DNA of 64,000 nucleotides from NCBI RefSeq assembly GCF_001513675.1, contig NZ_CP013859.1, positions 559,081 to 623,080 of the forward strand. Reading direction: 5' to 3'. Of this stretch, positions 43,867 through 53,378 are shown piece after piece. Each line of letters begins with the position of its first letter. Position 1 is the stretch's first letter. This stretch comes from Microbacterium sp. XT11. Its GTDB lineage: Bacteria; Actinomycetota; Actinomycetes; Actinomycetales; Microbacteriaceae. Made by a program: the position numbers and the translations under genes. The notes under the pieces are model-generated. The model saw nothing but the letters and a program-made list of their open reading frames with translations. It ran no database searches and was not told where the DNA came from.

Positions 43867-44406
43867 ATGAACGATTTCTTTCCTGCTTTCGAGATGGGTC
43901 CGACCTCCGAGCGCGGCGCGCGCGCCGTCGCCCCGGAGATCTTCCGCGGCATCTACGCGATGCCCGCTTTCGTGACGATCCCCACCGACGACCTCGACGC
44001 GTCGGTCGACTTCTGGCTGCGCGGCCTCGGCTTCATCGAGCTGTTCCGGATGCCGGGCGTGGTGCATCTGCGGCGGTGGGCGTTCCAGGACGTGCTGCTC
44101 GTGCCAGGCGAGCCCGACGGACCCGAGCATCCTCCGGCGATGAGCGTGAGCTTCTCGTACGTGCTCAGCGAGCTCGACGGCGTCGCCGAGGCCTGCGCCG
44201 AACTGAGGCCAGGCAGCACGACCGGGCCGCGGGACACGCCGTGGCTCACGCGCGACGTCGAGGTCATCACGCCGGAGGGCGCACGGGTGATCTGCACGGC
44301 GCCGCGCGAGTTCGACCCGTCGAGCGCCGAGGCGCAGAGCCTCGCCGCGGCGGGCATCCCGGTACCAGGCACGGACGAGGAGGGCGACAATGGTCATCGT
44401 GGCTGA
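43867..44406 (+). CDS. VOC-superfamily protein
   Basis: 179 residues. VOC module from 33: AFVTIPTDDLDASVDFWLRG, then HLRRWAFQDVLLVPGEP and a C-terminal DVEVITPEGARVICTAP. The N-terminal 30 residues are an extension. GGGGGGAG lies upstream of ATG 43867 and TAACGT (43841-43846) is a likely -10, giving a 14-nt leader. The end overlaps the MerR gene by 17 bp, implying a regulator-enzyme pair for detoxifying or sequestering a small molecule. Confidence 0.85.
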   Translation: MNDFFPAFEMGPTSERGARAVAPEIFRGIYAMPAFVTIPTDDLDASVDFWLRGLGFIELFRMPGVVHLRRWAFQDVLLVPGEPDGPEHPPAMSVSFSYVLSELDGVAEACAELRPGSTTGPRDTPWLTRDVEVITPEGARVICTAPREFDPSSAEAQSLAAAGIPVPGTDEEGDNGHRG

Positions 44407-45202
44407 TCGCGAGGTGCGGACCGGTGTGACGGTCGGTCGCGCCGCCGAGCTGACCGGGGTCACCGTGCGCACCCTGCACCACTGGGACGAGATCGGGCTC
44501 GCCCGCCCGTCGTTGCGCAGTCCCGCCGGCTATCGCAGCTACACCGACGACGATCTGCACCGTGTGCAGCGCATCGTCGCGTACCGCGCGGCCGGGCTCG
44601 GCCTCGAGGCGATCAGAGAGGTCGTCGACGACACCACGGCCGAGATCGGCGAGACCCTGCGGGCGCAGCGGGCGCAGCTCGCCGAACGCATGCGCGAGCT
44701 GGAGCGTCTGGATCAGCGCCTGGAACGCCTCATGCAGGCGCATGAGCGCGGCATCCTGCTCGACGAGGCCGAGCAGGCCGAGCTCTTCGGCCCCGACTGG
44801 GATCCGTCGCAGACGTCGCAGGCGCGCATCGCATGGGGCGGCTCGCTGCAGTGGGCCCAGTTCGCCGAGCGCTCAGCCACGCGCGGGCGCGAGGAGTGGC
44901 GCGCTCTGCATGACGCGATGTCGGCCGTGCAGAGCGGTCTGGCCGACGCGCTGTCCCGCGGCGTCGCGGCCGGGAGCGACGAGGCGAACGAGCTCGTCGA
45001 GCGGCATCGCGAGGTGTTCTCGCACTTCTTCCCGCTGAGCCGGGAGATGCAGGTGTGCCTCGGGCGGATGTTCGAGGCGGATGCCGGGTTCGCGGCGTAC
45101 TACGACGGCATCCGCCCGGGTCTCGCCTCGTGGTTCCGGCAGATCATCGACGCCTCGGCGCGCGCCCACGGCATCGACCCCGACGCCGCCGTCTGGCGCT
45201 GA
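44390..45202 (+). CDS. MerR-family regulator with TipAS-type domain
   Basis: 270 residues. The N-terminal MerR HTH is TVGRAAELTGVTVRTLHHWD followed by EIGLARPSLRSPAGYRSYTD, then a coiled coil (RAQRAQLAERMRELERLDQR). The C-terminal 130 residues match the TipAS antibiotic-recognition fold (EVFSHFFPLSREMQVCLGRM, YYDGIRPGLASWFRQIIDA). TipA proteins bind thiopeptide-like drugs and activate resistance genes, fitting the overlapping VOC gene. Confidence 0.9.
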   Translation: MVIVADREVRTGVTVGRAAELTGVTVRTLHHWDEIGLARPSLRSPAGYRSYTDDDLHRVQRIVAYRAAGLGLEAIREVVDDTTAEIGETLRAQRAQLAERMRELERLDQRLERLMQAHERGILLDEAEQAELFGPDWDPSQTSQARIAWGGSLQWAQFAERSATRGREEWRALHDAMSAVQSGLADALSRGVAAGSDEANELVERHREVFSHFFPLSREMQVCLGRMFEADAGFAAYYDGIRPGLASWFRQIIDASARAHGIDPDAAVWR

Positions 45203-45253
45203 CCCGGCGCCACTCCCCTTCCGCGCGGGTGCTGGTGCGGGCTCGAGGGCGTG

Positions 45254-45333
45254 CGAAAAGTCGGAGTTCCGTGGCGACACGCCGCCCGGACCCCGCGCTG
45301 CACGGCGCGCCGCCCCACGAATCCGACTTTTCG
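45254..45333. repeat. 80-bp imperfect hairpin element
   Basis: CGAAAAGTCGGA (45254-45265) pairs perfectly with 45322-45333; allowing two bulges the stem continues through TTCCGTGG/CCACGAA, about 19 bp. The centre is very G+C-rich and may fold itself. A+T-rich tips and sharp ends recall the element at 37122-37180, but the sequences differ. Confidence 0.8.
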
Positions 45334-45356
45334 GGCGGGCATGGGACGCAGGCGGG

Positions 45357-45484
45357 CACGGGGCGCACACGGGACGCGCGCGGGGGCGGGGCGTGGGCGG
45401 CACCGGGACGCGCGCGGGGGCACGGGGCGCACACGGGACGCGCGCGGGGGCGGGGCGTGGGCGGCACCGGGGCGCGCGCACCCC
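45357..45484 (+). repeat. Two 64-bp tandem repeats
   Basis: CACGGGGCGCACACGGGACG starts at 45357 and 45421; the copies are nearly identical. With the hairpin they fill the 315-bp gap 45203-45517 between the MerR gene and the convergent GH38 gene; no coding sequence seen. Confidence 0.88.
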
Positions 45485-45517
45485 CCGCGTGCGCACCCCG
45501 CGCCCGCCGGGCCGCGT

Positions 45518-48511
45518 TCAGCGTGCGATGCGGAGCGTGCGGACCTCGAACGGGCGCAGCTGCAGCTCGCCGCCGCGTCGCGGGGACTCCAGCTCGTCTT
45601 CGATGAGGCTCACCTCGCGCACCTCGCGGTGCTCGAACCCGATCTCGAGCACGCCGGCCGCGCGGCGTCCGAGCGCCTCGTACACGCGCACGATCACGTC
45701 ACCGGAGTCGTCGTCGGCGAGCTTCACTGCCGACACGACGATGCCCTCGCCGTCGACCGACACGAGCGGCTCGACCTCGCGTCCGCCTCGCACGACCGTC
45801 GCCGGCGCGTTCAGCCGCCGCCCCTCGGCTGTCGCGATCGCGGCATCCGCGCCGATTACGAAGCCGACCTCGATCTCGTGGTGGCCGTGGTCGGTGTCGG
45901 GGTCGGGGAACCGCGGGGCGCGCAGCAGCGACAGCCGCACGGTGGTCGTGACCCCGTCGTCGTCCGCGTCGCGTGTGGTGTCGTAGCCGTAGATCGAGTC
46001 GTTCACGAGGGCCACGCCGAAGTCCTGCTCGCGCACGAGCACGAACCGGTGCATCGAGGTCTCGAACTTCGCGGCCTCCCAGCTCGTGTTCGTGTGCGTC
46101 ACGCGCGACTGGTACCCGAACTGCGTCTCCGCCTCGGTGTGCGTGGCCTGCACGTCGAGCGGGAAGGCGAGCTTGAGCAGCTTCTCGGTCTCGTGCCAGT
46201 CGACGTCGTTGCGCAGCAGCACGGTGCGCGATCCCGGGCGCAGCACGATCGTCTGCTCGATCGTCGACTCCGAGAAGCGACGCACGACCCTCACGACGGC
46301 CGTTCCCGCCTCGACGGATGCCGTGACCTCGGCCGCGTCGGTGAGGTCGGTGACGCTGTTGCGGTAGTAGCGGTCGATGTCCCACGCATCCCACATGTTG
46401 GGGAAGTCCTGGTGCAGCTGGAAGAGGTTCGCGGCACGCCCCGCGGCGACGGCCTCCCGCCCCGTGGCCTTGTCGACGGCCGAGGTGATCAGCCCGTCGG
46501 CCGAGATGAGCACCGACACGAGCTCGTTCTCCAGCCGGTAGCCGCCGGACTCCTCGGTGAGCGACACGGCAGCGGTCTCGCTGCCACCGTCGCCGTCCGG
46601 CGACCGGGTCTCCACCGCGTCCCCGGCGAGCGGGTCGAACACCAGCGCGCGGTCGCCGTCCCCGGCGAGCGAGCGGCGCGCGGCATCCGACAGCGCGCGC
46701 GCATCGTCGAGCACGCCCGAGAGCACCTCGACGGCCTCGCGGTGGACCCAGGCGATCGACGTTCCGGGGAGGATGTCGTGGAACTCGTGCAGCAGCAGCG
46801 TCTGCCACAGCCGGTCGAACTCGGCCCGGGGGTGCGCGGCGCCGGTGCGCACGGCATCCGTCGCGGCCCACAGCTCCGCCTCGACGAGCGCGTGCTCCGC
46901 CCACCGGTGCAGCGCCTTGGTCGCGTGCTGGCTCGTGAGCGTGCCGCGGTGCAGCTCGAGGTAGAGCTCGCCGACCCACACGGCGGGGTGCGGCAGCTCG
47001 GCCTTCGCCGCCTCGAAGAAGACGTCGGGATGCTCCCACTCGACCCTGGCGCTGCCCTCCAGGTCGCGCAGGCGAGCGGCCTTTCCGGTCATCTCGCGCG
47101 TGGTCCCTCCGCCGCCGTCGCCCCAGCCCACAGGGGCGATCGAGCGCGAGGTCAGCCGGTTCTCCTTGAACTGGCGCGCCGCCTTCGCGACCTCGGCGCC
47201 GGAGAGCTGCGAGTTGTACGTGTCCATCGACGGGAAGTGCGTGAACACGCGCGATCCGTCGATGCCCTCCCAGAGGAAGGTGTGGTGCGGGAACACGTTC
47301 TGCTGGTTCCACGAGATCTTCTGCGTGAAGAACCACTCGAACCCCGCTCGGCGCATGAGCTGCGGCAGCGCCGGTGAGTAGCCGAAGCTGTCGGGCAGCC
47401 AGACGCCCTTCGACCGGATGCCGAACTCCCGCTCGAAGAAGCGCTGTCCGTAGGAGAACTGGCGCACCATCGACTCGCCGCTCGGCATGACCGTGTCGGA
47501 CTCGACCCACATGCCGCCGAGCGGGAGGAAGCGCCCTTCTGCGACCGCCGCCTTGACGCGCTCGTACACCTCGGGGCGGTGCTCCTTGAGCCAGGCGTAC
47601 TGCTGTGCGCTCGACATGCCGTACTGGAACTCCGGATGCTCGTCGAGCAGCGCGGTCATCGACGAGGTCGTGCGGGCGACCTTGCGGATGGTCTCGCGCA
47701 CCGGCCACAGCCAGGCGGAGTCGATGTGGGCGTGCCCGATCGCCGAGATGCGGTGCGCGCTCGCCTCGGCAGGGGCCGCCAGCACGTCGGCGAGCTGTGC
47801 TCGCGCGTCTGCCGCGGTCTCGGCGATGCGCTGCAGGTCGAGCACGTCGAGCGCGTCGTCGAGCGCCTGCAGGATGCGCATGCGCCGCGGTGACGTGGCC
47901 GGCAGCTCGGCCTGCAGCTCCGACAGCACCTCGAGGTCGAGCGAGAGTTCGAAGACCTCCGGCTCGAAGATCGCGAGATCGATGCGCCGCGTGCGGTACA
48001 GCGGCTCGGGCGACGACGTGAGGATGTCGCCCTCCTGCGTCGGGAGGAAGGGGTGGTAGTCGAGCAGCACGGGATTCGCGGCGGCTTCGAGGTACAGCTC
48101 GACGGGCTCGTCACCCTCGGCCGTGTCGGCGATCGGCAGCCACTGGTTGCGCGGGTTGATGCTCTTCACCGGTGAGCCGTCCGGCCGGTAGACGAGGGCC
48201 TCGCACTGGAACCCCGGCATGTTGATATCGAACCCGAGGTCGATCACGGCCTCGACGCGGCGGCCGGCCCAGCCGGCCGGGACTCGACCGGTGAGGCGGA
48301 ACCACGTCGTCGACCACGCCGGTCCCCACGGGGCGGGCACCGCCACGGGGGCGAAGTCGAGCGCGAGCCCCTCCGCCGGAGGGATCGGCTCGCCGGGGAG
48401 CTGCACGGCCTCGACCGTGAGCGGCACGGAGGCGGAATGGATGGCGGGGCGGATGCGCTCGTCGAGCACCCGCGTGACGCGGCCGACGGTGAGGGACGTG
48501 TCGTCATGCAT
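45518..48511 (-). CDS. GH38 alpha-mannosidase
   Basis: 997 residues, typical of cytosolic bacterial GH38. Zinc and catalytic motifs: SAIGHAHIDSAWLWPVRET (HxD), GMWVESDTVMPSGE, KGVWLPDSFGYSPALPQL (nucleophile Asp in PDSFG), LLHEFHDILPGTSI (HD zinc ligands). C-terminal beta domains end LQLRPFEVRTLRIAR. No signal peptide, so it acts on imported mannosides. It lies 125 bp from the permease gene with its own upstream palindrome, so it may be separately promoted. Confidence 0.93.
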   Translation of the reverse strand: MHDDTSLTVGRVTRVLDERIRPAIHSASVPLTVEAVQLPGEPIPPAEGLALDFAPVAVPAPWGPAWSTTWFRLTGRVPAGWAGRRVEAVIDLGFDINMPGFQCEALVYRPDGSPVKSINPRNQWLPIADTAEGDEPVELYLEAAANPVLLDYHPFLPTQEGDILTSSPEPLYRTRRIDLAIFEPEVFELSLDLEVLSELQAELPATSPRRMRILQALDDALDVLDLQRIAETAADARAQLADVLAAPAEASAHRISAIGHAHIDSAWLWPVRETIRKVARTTSSMTALLDEHPEFQYGMSSAQQYAWLKEHRPEVYERVKAAVAEGRFLPLGGMWVESDTVMPSGESMVRQFSYGQRFFEREFGIRSKGVWLPDSFGYSPALPQLMRRAGFEWFFTQKISWNQQNVFPHHTFLWEGIDGSRVFTHFPSMDTYNSQLSGAEVAKAARQFKENRLTSRSIAPVGWGDGGGGTTREMTGKAARLRDLEGSARVEWEHPDVFFEAAKAELPHPAVWVGELYLELHRGTLTSQHATKALHRWAEHALVEAELWAATDAVRTGAAHPRAEFDRLWQTLLLHEFHDILPGTSIAWVHREAVEVLSGVLDDARALSDAARRSLAGDGDRALVFDPLAGDAVETRSPDGDGGSETAAVSLTEESGGYRLENELVSVLISADGLITSAVDKATGREAVAAGRAANLFQLHQDFPNMWDAWDIDRYYRNSVTDLTDAAEVTASVEAGTAVVRVVRRFSESTIEQTIVLRPGSRTVLLRNDVDWHETEKLLKLAFPLDVQATHTEAETQFGYQSRVTHTNTSWEAAKFETSMHRFVLVREQDFGVALVNDSIYGYDTTRDADDDGVTTTVRLSLLRAPRFPDPDTDHGHHEIEVGFVIGADAAIATAEGRRLNAPATVVRGGREVEPLVSVDGEGIVVSAVKLADDDSGDVIVRVYEALGRRAAGVLEIGFEHREVREVSLIEDELESPRRGGELQLRPFEVRTLRIAR

Positions 48512-48563
48512 GAGGGGGATGTCTCCGGTCCACGGGGAGGGCGAGGTTTACTCAGGCTAATTT

Positions 48564-48579
48564 ACTAAACCGGTTCAGA
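48564..48579 (-). promoter_or_regulatory. LacI-type operator upstream of GH38
   Basis: TAAACCGGTTCA (48566-48577) centres on the perfect palindrome AACCGGTT with a CG core, the usual LacI/GalR pattern, in an A+T-rich patch 55 bp before the GH38 start. The LacI gene at 53379-54407 is the nearest candidate regulator. Confidence 0.5.
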
Positions 48580-48636
48580 GGGAGGATGCCGCGCGACGCT
48601 CTGCATCCCGCGCCGTCCCGCATCCGCCCGCTGCCG

Positions 48637-49605
48637 TCATCCCTTGACGCTTCCCTCCTCGACGCCCTTGAAGAACTGACGCTGCAGCGCGGCGAAGAGC
48701 ACGATGATCGGGACGAGCGCGATCATGGTGCCCGCCGCGATGACGCGGGGGTTCGCCGAGAAGTTCGAGCTCAGGTACTGCATGCCGACCGTGAGGGTGT
48801 AGTTGGCGGGGTCGGAGAGCACGACGAGTGGCCACAGGAAGTCGTCCCACGCGCCGATGAACGCGAACAGCGCGACCACCGACACCATGCCGCGGACGTT
48901 GGGCCACACGATGTGCCGCAGGCGCTGCATCGTGTTGGCGCCGTCGATGGTCGCCGCATCGAGGGTGTCCGGCGGGATCATCCGGCACGCGGCCATCATG
49001 AGCAGCACGTTGATCGCCGCGATCGCGCCGGGGAGGAAGACGCCCCACAGGGTGTTGGCGAGCCCGAGCGACTTCACGGTGAGGTATTGGCTCGTGAGCG
49101 TGACCTCTCCGGGGAGCAGCAGGGTCGAGAAGATGATGGCGAGCACCACCCACTTGCCGCGGAACTTCATGGTGCCCAGCGCGTAGCCGCCGATCGTCGC
49201 GAACACGACGTTCGTGACGACCGTGCCCACCCCGACGAGCAGCGAGTGCCATGCGTAGTCGAGCACCGGGATGGTGCGGAAGACCTCCGCGTAGTTGTCG
49301 AGGGTCGGCGCCTGCGGGATCAGCTGCGGCGGGAAGTCGTAGATGTTCTCGGTCGCCCCCTTGAACGACGTCGACATCTGCCAGAGGAAGGGGAACACCA
49401 TGATCGCGAGCACGATCAGCAGCAGCGCGTAGCGCCCGATGAGGCCGCCCAGCGAGGGCTTCATGATGTCGGACGAGCCCTGGGCCCGGTACGGACGCTC
49501 ACGGCGAGGAGCCTGCCGACGGGTCTGCGAGCCCTTGGCCCGGTACGCGCGCTCGGGCCGAGGAGCCCGCCGACGGGTCTGCTCCGGTGTCTGCACGGAC
49601 GTCAT
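48637..49605 (-). CDS. CUT1 sugar ABC permease, MalG-type
   Basis: 322 residues. Six TMs from about residue 60 (YALLLIVLAIMVFPFLWQMS) and the cytosolic EAA loop DAATIDGANTMQRLRHIVWP. The first 47 residues are an unusual basic extension made of two 18-residue units (RRRAPRPERAYRAKGSQT and its copy); MKPSLGG at about residue 48 is where relatives usually begin and could be an alternative start. Start ATG overlaps the upstream permease stop (ATGA). Third gene of the binding protein-MalF-MalG operon. Confidence 0.9.
   Translation of the reverse strand: MTSVQTPEQTRRRAPRPERAYRAKGSQTRRQAPRRERPYRAQGSSDIMKPSLGGLIGRYALLLIVLAIMVFPFLWQMSTSFKGATENIYDFPPQLIPQAPTLDNYAEVFRTIPVLDYAWHSLLVGVGTVVTNVVFATIGGYALGTMKFRGKWVVLAIIFSTLLLPGEVTLTSQYLTVKSLGLANTLWGVFLPGAIAAINVLLMMAACRMIPPDTLDAATIDGANTMQRLRHIVWPNVRGMVSVVALFAFIGAWDDFLWPLVVLSDPANYTLTVGMQYLSSNFSANPRVIAAGTMIALVPIIVLFAALQRQFFKGVEEGSVKG
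49475..49582 (+). repeat. Two 54-bp in-frame repeats at the 5' end of malG-type gene
   Basis: Copies 49475-49528 and 49529-49582, about 85% identical by eye, each encoding 18 basic residues. Another in-frame duplication, here in a permease's cytosolic N-tail. Confidence 0.88.
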
Positions 49606-50549
49606 CGGGTCGCTCCCTGCGCTCGGCGGGCGAGGCGCGCTGCGCGTGCGGTGCGACGGGCCGCCAGCGCGTCCTTGAGGGTGTCGCTGTTGTTGATCAC
49701 GCCGACGACGGCGAGCGGCACGAGCGTGAGCAGGAAGAGCACGAGCGAGATGGCGGATGCGTAGCCCACCTGGCCGTTGAGACCCTTGCCCATGGACTGG
49801 ATCAGCATGACCATGCTCATGGCGCGGCCGCCGGGTCCTCCCGAGCCGTTGGAGAGCACGTAGAGCTCGGTGAACACCCGCATCGCGCCGACGCACACGA
49901 GCACGGATACGAGCATCATCGGCCCGCGGACTCCGGGCACCGTGACCGACCAGAAACGGCGAAGCCTGCCGGCGCCGTCCATGGCAGCGGCCTCGTGCAG
50001 CTCGCGTCCGACGTTGCCGAGGGCGGCGAGGTACACGACCATGTAGTAGCCGAGGCCCTTCCACACGGTCAGGCCGATCGCACAGCCGATGAGCAGCCAG
50101 CGGTCGGACAGGAACTCGATGGGCCGGTCGACGACGCCGAAGAACTTCAGCGCGGAGTTGATGGTGCCGCTGCCCGAGAAGAGGAACTCCCACACGATGG
50201 CGACGACGACCGCCGAGGCGATGACGGGGAAGTAGAACGTCGTGCGGAAGAAGCCGATCGCCGGGATCTTGGTGTGCACGAGCAGCGCGAGCAGCAACGG
50301 GAGGAAGGTGAGCAGCGGCACGCACACCACCACGTACACGAGCGAGGTGGTGAGCGCGTAGCCGAAGCGCTCGTCTTCGAACAGCTTGGCGAAGTTCGCC
50401 AGGCCGACGAACTCGGCGGGGCGGAGAGGGCGGGCATCCGTGAACGCGAGCACCACGGTGTTCAGGAAGGGCCAGAGGGCGAACACGAACACCCAGACGA
50501 CGGCGGGCAGCACCAGCAGGTACGGCGTGTACCAGCTCTGTCTCTTCAC
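49602..50549 (-). CDS. CUT1 sugar ABC permease, MalF-type
   Basis: 315 residues from GTG 50547-50549 (GAGAGG about 7 nt upstream). Six TMs (YLLVLPAVVWVFVFALWPFL; VYVVVCVPLLTFLPLLLALL) and EAA loop EAAAMDGAGRLRRFWSVTVP. It has a basic C-tail. Partner of the MalG-type gene it overlaps by 4 bp; 29 nt after the binding-protein gene. Confidence 0.92.
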   Translation of the reverse strand: MKRQSWYTPYLLVLPAVVWVFVFALWPFLNTVVLAFTDARPLRPAEFVGLANFAKLFEDERFGYALTTSLVYVVVCVPLLTFLPLLLALLVHTKIPAIGFFRTTFYFPVIASAVVVAIVWEFLFSGSGTINSALKFFGVVDRPIEFLSDRWLLIGCAIGLTVWKGLGYYMVVYLAALGNVGRELHEAAAMDGAGRLRRFWSVTVPGVRGPMMLVSVLVCVGAMRVFTELYVLSNGSGGPGGRAMSMVMLIQSMGKGLNGQVGYASAISLVLFLLTLVPLAVVGVINNSDTLKDALAARRTARAARLARRAQGATR

Positions 50550-50578
50550 GGTCTCACCTCTCTCCGCCCGGCGGGTGG

Positions 50579-51856
50579 TCAGTCGACCACGTTCTGCTGC
50601 GCGTACTCGACGGCCTTGTCCAGCGCCTCCTGCCCGGTGATCTCTCCGGTGACCGCGAGCGCGATCTGCTGCTTGGCGTAGGTCTCCATGTCCTCGGTGT
50701 ACTGCGGCGCACCGGCCTGCTTCGCGTCGGCCATCTGCTCGGCGGCCAGCGACGTCGCGGTCGCCTGCAGCTCGTTGACGGGCGCCTCGGAGAACGCGGA
50801 CGGATCGGCGTTCGCCTCGACCGTGCCGGGGAAGAATCCGGTCGCGAGGGTGACGAAGGCGATCTGGTTCTCGGTGTTCGTCAGGAACTCGGCGAAGGCG
50901 AGGGCTGTGGCGGAGTTCTTCGAGTTCTTCGACACGCTGATGCCCTGCACGAAGAGCGGCGGGTTGCCGAAGCCGTTCGTCACATCGACGTCGGGCAGCA
51001 GGTTCGGCGCGTTGACCGCGACGTCCTTGTCGATGTAGTTCGGCCCGGCGGTCGTCCACGCGACGCCGCCCGTGTTGAAGATGTTGATGTTCGAGTTGGC
51101 CGTGCCTGCACCCTGCAGCGCCTCGGCGGTGATCGCCCCGGCCTTGTACAGCTCGGCGTACCGGTCGATGATGGCGGCGGCCTCCGGGGTGTTGAAGACG
51201 AACTCGCCGTCCTTGTAGATCTCGGGCGCCGCCCCGACGATCTGCAGCGTCTTCGGGCTGGGCACCGACGAGAACATCGGCACGCCGGCGGCCGCGAGCT
51301 TCTCGGCCGCGTCGAGCGTCTCGTCGAAGGTCTTCGGCGGTTCGGCGATGCCGCCCTTCGCGAGCAGCGCCTTGTTCCAGTAGTTCAGCTCGGTGCCGAG
51401 GTACCAGGGGAACGCGAACGAGCCGTCGAGCCCGTCGTACTCGTAGGCGGCGACACCGCCGGGGACGTACTCGTCGATCACGTCGGACGCGCCGCCGAGG
51501 TCGAGCAGCTGATCGGCCGAGGCGAGGGAGTACGCGTACTCGGGCGGCAGGTTGACGACGTCGGGCAGCTCGCCCGACTCGGCCTGCTGGAGGATCTTGT
51601 CCTCGTAACCGTCGGCCGGCTGGTCGATCCATTTCACGGTCGCGCCTGGATGCTCCTTCTCGAACGCCGCGATGACGTCCTCGAAGTAGGGGGTGAACTT
51701 CTCGTTCTTCAGCGACCAGGTCTGGAACGTGATCTCGCCGGAGACCTCCCCGTTTCCCCCGCCGCCTGCCGCAGCGCCTCCGCCGCCGGTGCAGCCGGCG
51801 AGGACGAGGGATGCCGCGACCGCGATGCCTGCGACTGCTGTGGAACGGTGCTTCAT
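50579..51856 (-). CDS. CUT1 sugar-binding lipoprotein
   Basis: 425 residues. Signal peptide with lipobox LVLAGC (Cys about 21), a Gly-rich linker, then the type-1 extracellular-solute-binding fold (ITFQTWSLKNEKFTPYFEDV, FPWYLGTELNYWNKALLAKG). AAGGAG is 7 nt before ATG 51854-51856; a further upstream in-frame start has no RBS. First gene of the operon feeding the GH38 enzyme; ligand inferred as a manno-oligosaccharide or N-glycan fragment. Confidence 0.92.
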   Translation of the reverse strand: MKHRSTAVAGIAVAASLVLAGCTGGGGAAAGGGGNGEVSGEITFQTWSLKNEKFTPYFEDVIAAFEKEHPGATVKWIDQPADGYEDKILQQAESGELPDVVNLPPEYAYSLASADQLLDLGGASDVIDEYVPGGVAAYEYDGLDGSFAFPWYLGTELNYWNKALLAKGGIAEPPKTFDETLDAAEKLAAAGVPMFSSVPSPKTLQIVGAAPEIYKDGEFVFNTPEAAAIIDRYAELYKAGAITAEALQGAGTANSNINIFNTGGVAWTTAGPNYIDKDVAVNAPNLLPDVDVTNGFGNPPLFVQGISVSKNSKNSATALAFAEFLTNTENQIAFVTLATGFFPGTVEANADPSAFSEAPVNELQATATSLAAEQMADAKQAGAPQYTEDMETYAKQQIALAVTGEITGQEALDKAVEYAQQNVVD

Positions 51857-51920
51857 GGACTTCTCCTTCGAAGTGACGAGGCTGGTGCGTCTCGGGCGAG
51901 GCGCTGTCGCGACCTCAACT

Positions 51921-51945
51921 AAAACGGTATAGTGACCATAGCATG
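51921..51945. promoter_or_regulatory. Back-to-back promoters for the binding-protein operon and the GH5-like gene
   Basis: TATAGT (51928-51933) is a good plus-strand -10 and TATGGT (complement of 51935-51940) a good minus-strand one, in the only A+T-rich patch of the 158-bp gap. Each would give a leader of about 70-75 nt. The partly symmetric GGTATAGTGACC may be an operator. Confidence 0.4.
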
Positions 51946-52014
51946 CCACATCGTCGTGCGAAGGGTCCACCCCGCGGATGCTTCGAGTCAGCGTCGATTC
52001 TCGAAAGGACAGCG

Positions 52015-53301
52015 ATGCGCCCCACCATCGCCCCCCTGCGCTTCGGCGCCAACTACACGCCCCGCTCCCAGTGGATGCACGCGTGGATGTCGCTCGACCT
52101 CGACGAGGTGCGCCGCGACTTCGAGGCGCTCGCCGAGCTCGGCCTCGACCACGTGCGCATCTTCCCGCTGTGGACGGTGCTGCAGCCCAACCGCACCCTC
52201 ATCCGCGCCGAAGCGGTCGACGACGTGCGCTCCGTGGTGGAGGCGGCCGGCGAGCTCGGCCTCGACGCCGGTGTCGACGTGATCCAGGGTCACCTGTCGA
52301 GCTTCGACTTCGTGCCGTCGTGGCTGTTCACGTGGCACGACAAGAACATGTTCACCCACCCCGACGCCCTGAGCGGGCAGGCGGAGCTCGTCCGCCGCCT
52401 GGGCGAGGCGCTGCGGGACGAGCCGAACTTCCTCGGCTTCACGCTCGGCAACGAGACCAACCAGTTCTCGGCACGCAACCACCCGTCGCCGTGGCCGGTG
52501 ACCGAGGCGGAGGCCGCGACCTGGATCACGACGCTGCTCGACGCCGCGCGCGAGGCCGCACCCGGCGTTCCGCACGTGCACAGCGAGTACGACGCGGCGT
52601 GGTACATGGACGGGCACGGCTTCACGCCGCGTCTCGCGTCGCGCCTCGGCGACCTCACCACCGTGCACTCCTGGATCTTCAACGGCACGGCGCAGAAGTA
52701 CGGCGGGCGCTCGACGGCATCCGACCGTCACGCCGAGTACCTGATCGAGCTGGCGAGGGCCTTCGCGACCGACCCCGCGCGGCAGATCTGGCTGCAGGAG
52801 GTCGGCGCGCCCTCGAACTGCCTCACACCGGAGCAGACGCCCGACTTCCTCGAGGCGACGCTGCGATCCGTGGCGCGCACGCAGGATCTGTGGGGCGTGA
52901 CGTGGTGGTGCTCGCACGACGTGAGCCGGTCGCTGGCCGACTTCCCCGAACTGGAGTACACGCTGGGGCTCGTCGACCAGGACGGCCTCGCCAAGCCCAT
53001 CGGGCGGCGGTTCGCCGAGCTGATCCCCGAGCTGCGGGAGCGCCGTGCGGCTCCGCCGCGCACGCTGGGGATCGTCGTGGAGGTCGACGGCGAGGAGACG
53101 CCGGTGAGCCGCGATGCCATGAGCCCGGGCGGCGCGATCTTCCAGGCATGGGTCGACGCGTGCGAGGCCGGCGTCGATCCCGCGTTCGTCACCTCGGCGG
53201 ATGCCGCGAAGCCCGAGGTGCTCGCGGCGCGCGGCATCACCGAGCTCGTGCGCCCCGAGCTCGACCACGTGACGTACTCCTCGCAGAACACCGTCGTCTG
53301 A
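52015..53301 (+). CDS. GH5-like glycoside hydrolase
   Basis: 428 residues, TIM-barrel of clan A. Acid/base Glu in [13 protein letters not shown], nucleophile Glu in [11 protein letters not shown]; other barrel motifs are [31 protein letters not shown] and [15 protein letters not shown]. It most resembles endo-mannanase or exo-mannosidase/beta-glucosidase-like GH5. No signal peptide, so intracellular. AAAGGA is 6-7 nt before ATG 52015. Divergent from the binding-protein operon, which supports a role in mannoside use. Confidence 0.82.
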   Translation: MRPTIAPLRFGANYTPRSQWMHAWMSLDLDEVRRDFEALAELGLDHVRIFPLWTVLQPNRTLIRAEAVDDVRSVVEAAGELGLDAGVDVIQGHLSSFDFVPSWLFTWHDKNMFTHPDALSGQAELVRRLGEALRDEPNFLGFTLGNETNQFSARNHPSPWPVTEAEAATWITTLLDAAREAAPGVPHVHSEYDAAWYMDGHGFTPRLASRLGDLTTVHSWIFNGTAQKYGGRSTASDRHAEYLIELARAFATDPARQIWLQEVGAPSNCLTPEQTPDFLEATLRSVARTQDLWGVTWWCSHDVSRSLADFPELEYTLGLVDQDGLAKPIGRRFAELIPELRERRAAPPRTLGIVVEVDGEETPVSRDAMSPGGAIFQAWVDACEAGVDPAFVTSADAAKPEVLAARGITELVRPELDHVTYSSQNTVV

Positions 53302-53308
53302 TCGCGCG

Positions 53309-53331
53309 CCGCGCCGACCACTGCGGCGCGG
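53309..53331. terminator. Small G+C hairpin between convergent genes
   Basis: CCGCGCC (53309-53315) pairs with GGCGCGG (53325-53331), 9-nt loop, 8 bp after the GH5 stop. Short and without a T-run. Confidence 0.4.
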
Positions 53332-53378
53332 ACGGCTTCGGCATTCCGCACCGGCACGGGGCTCAGCGCCGTGGGTGC

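Noticed and set aside
45338..45510. Possible small Gly/Arg-rich genes on either strand
   Set aside because: Made only of the 64-bp tandem repeat; no SD, no conserved motif.
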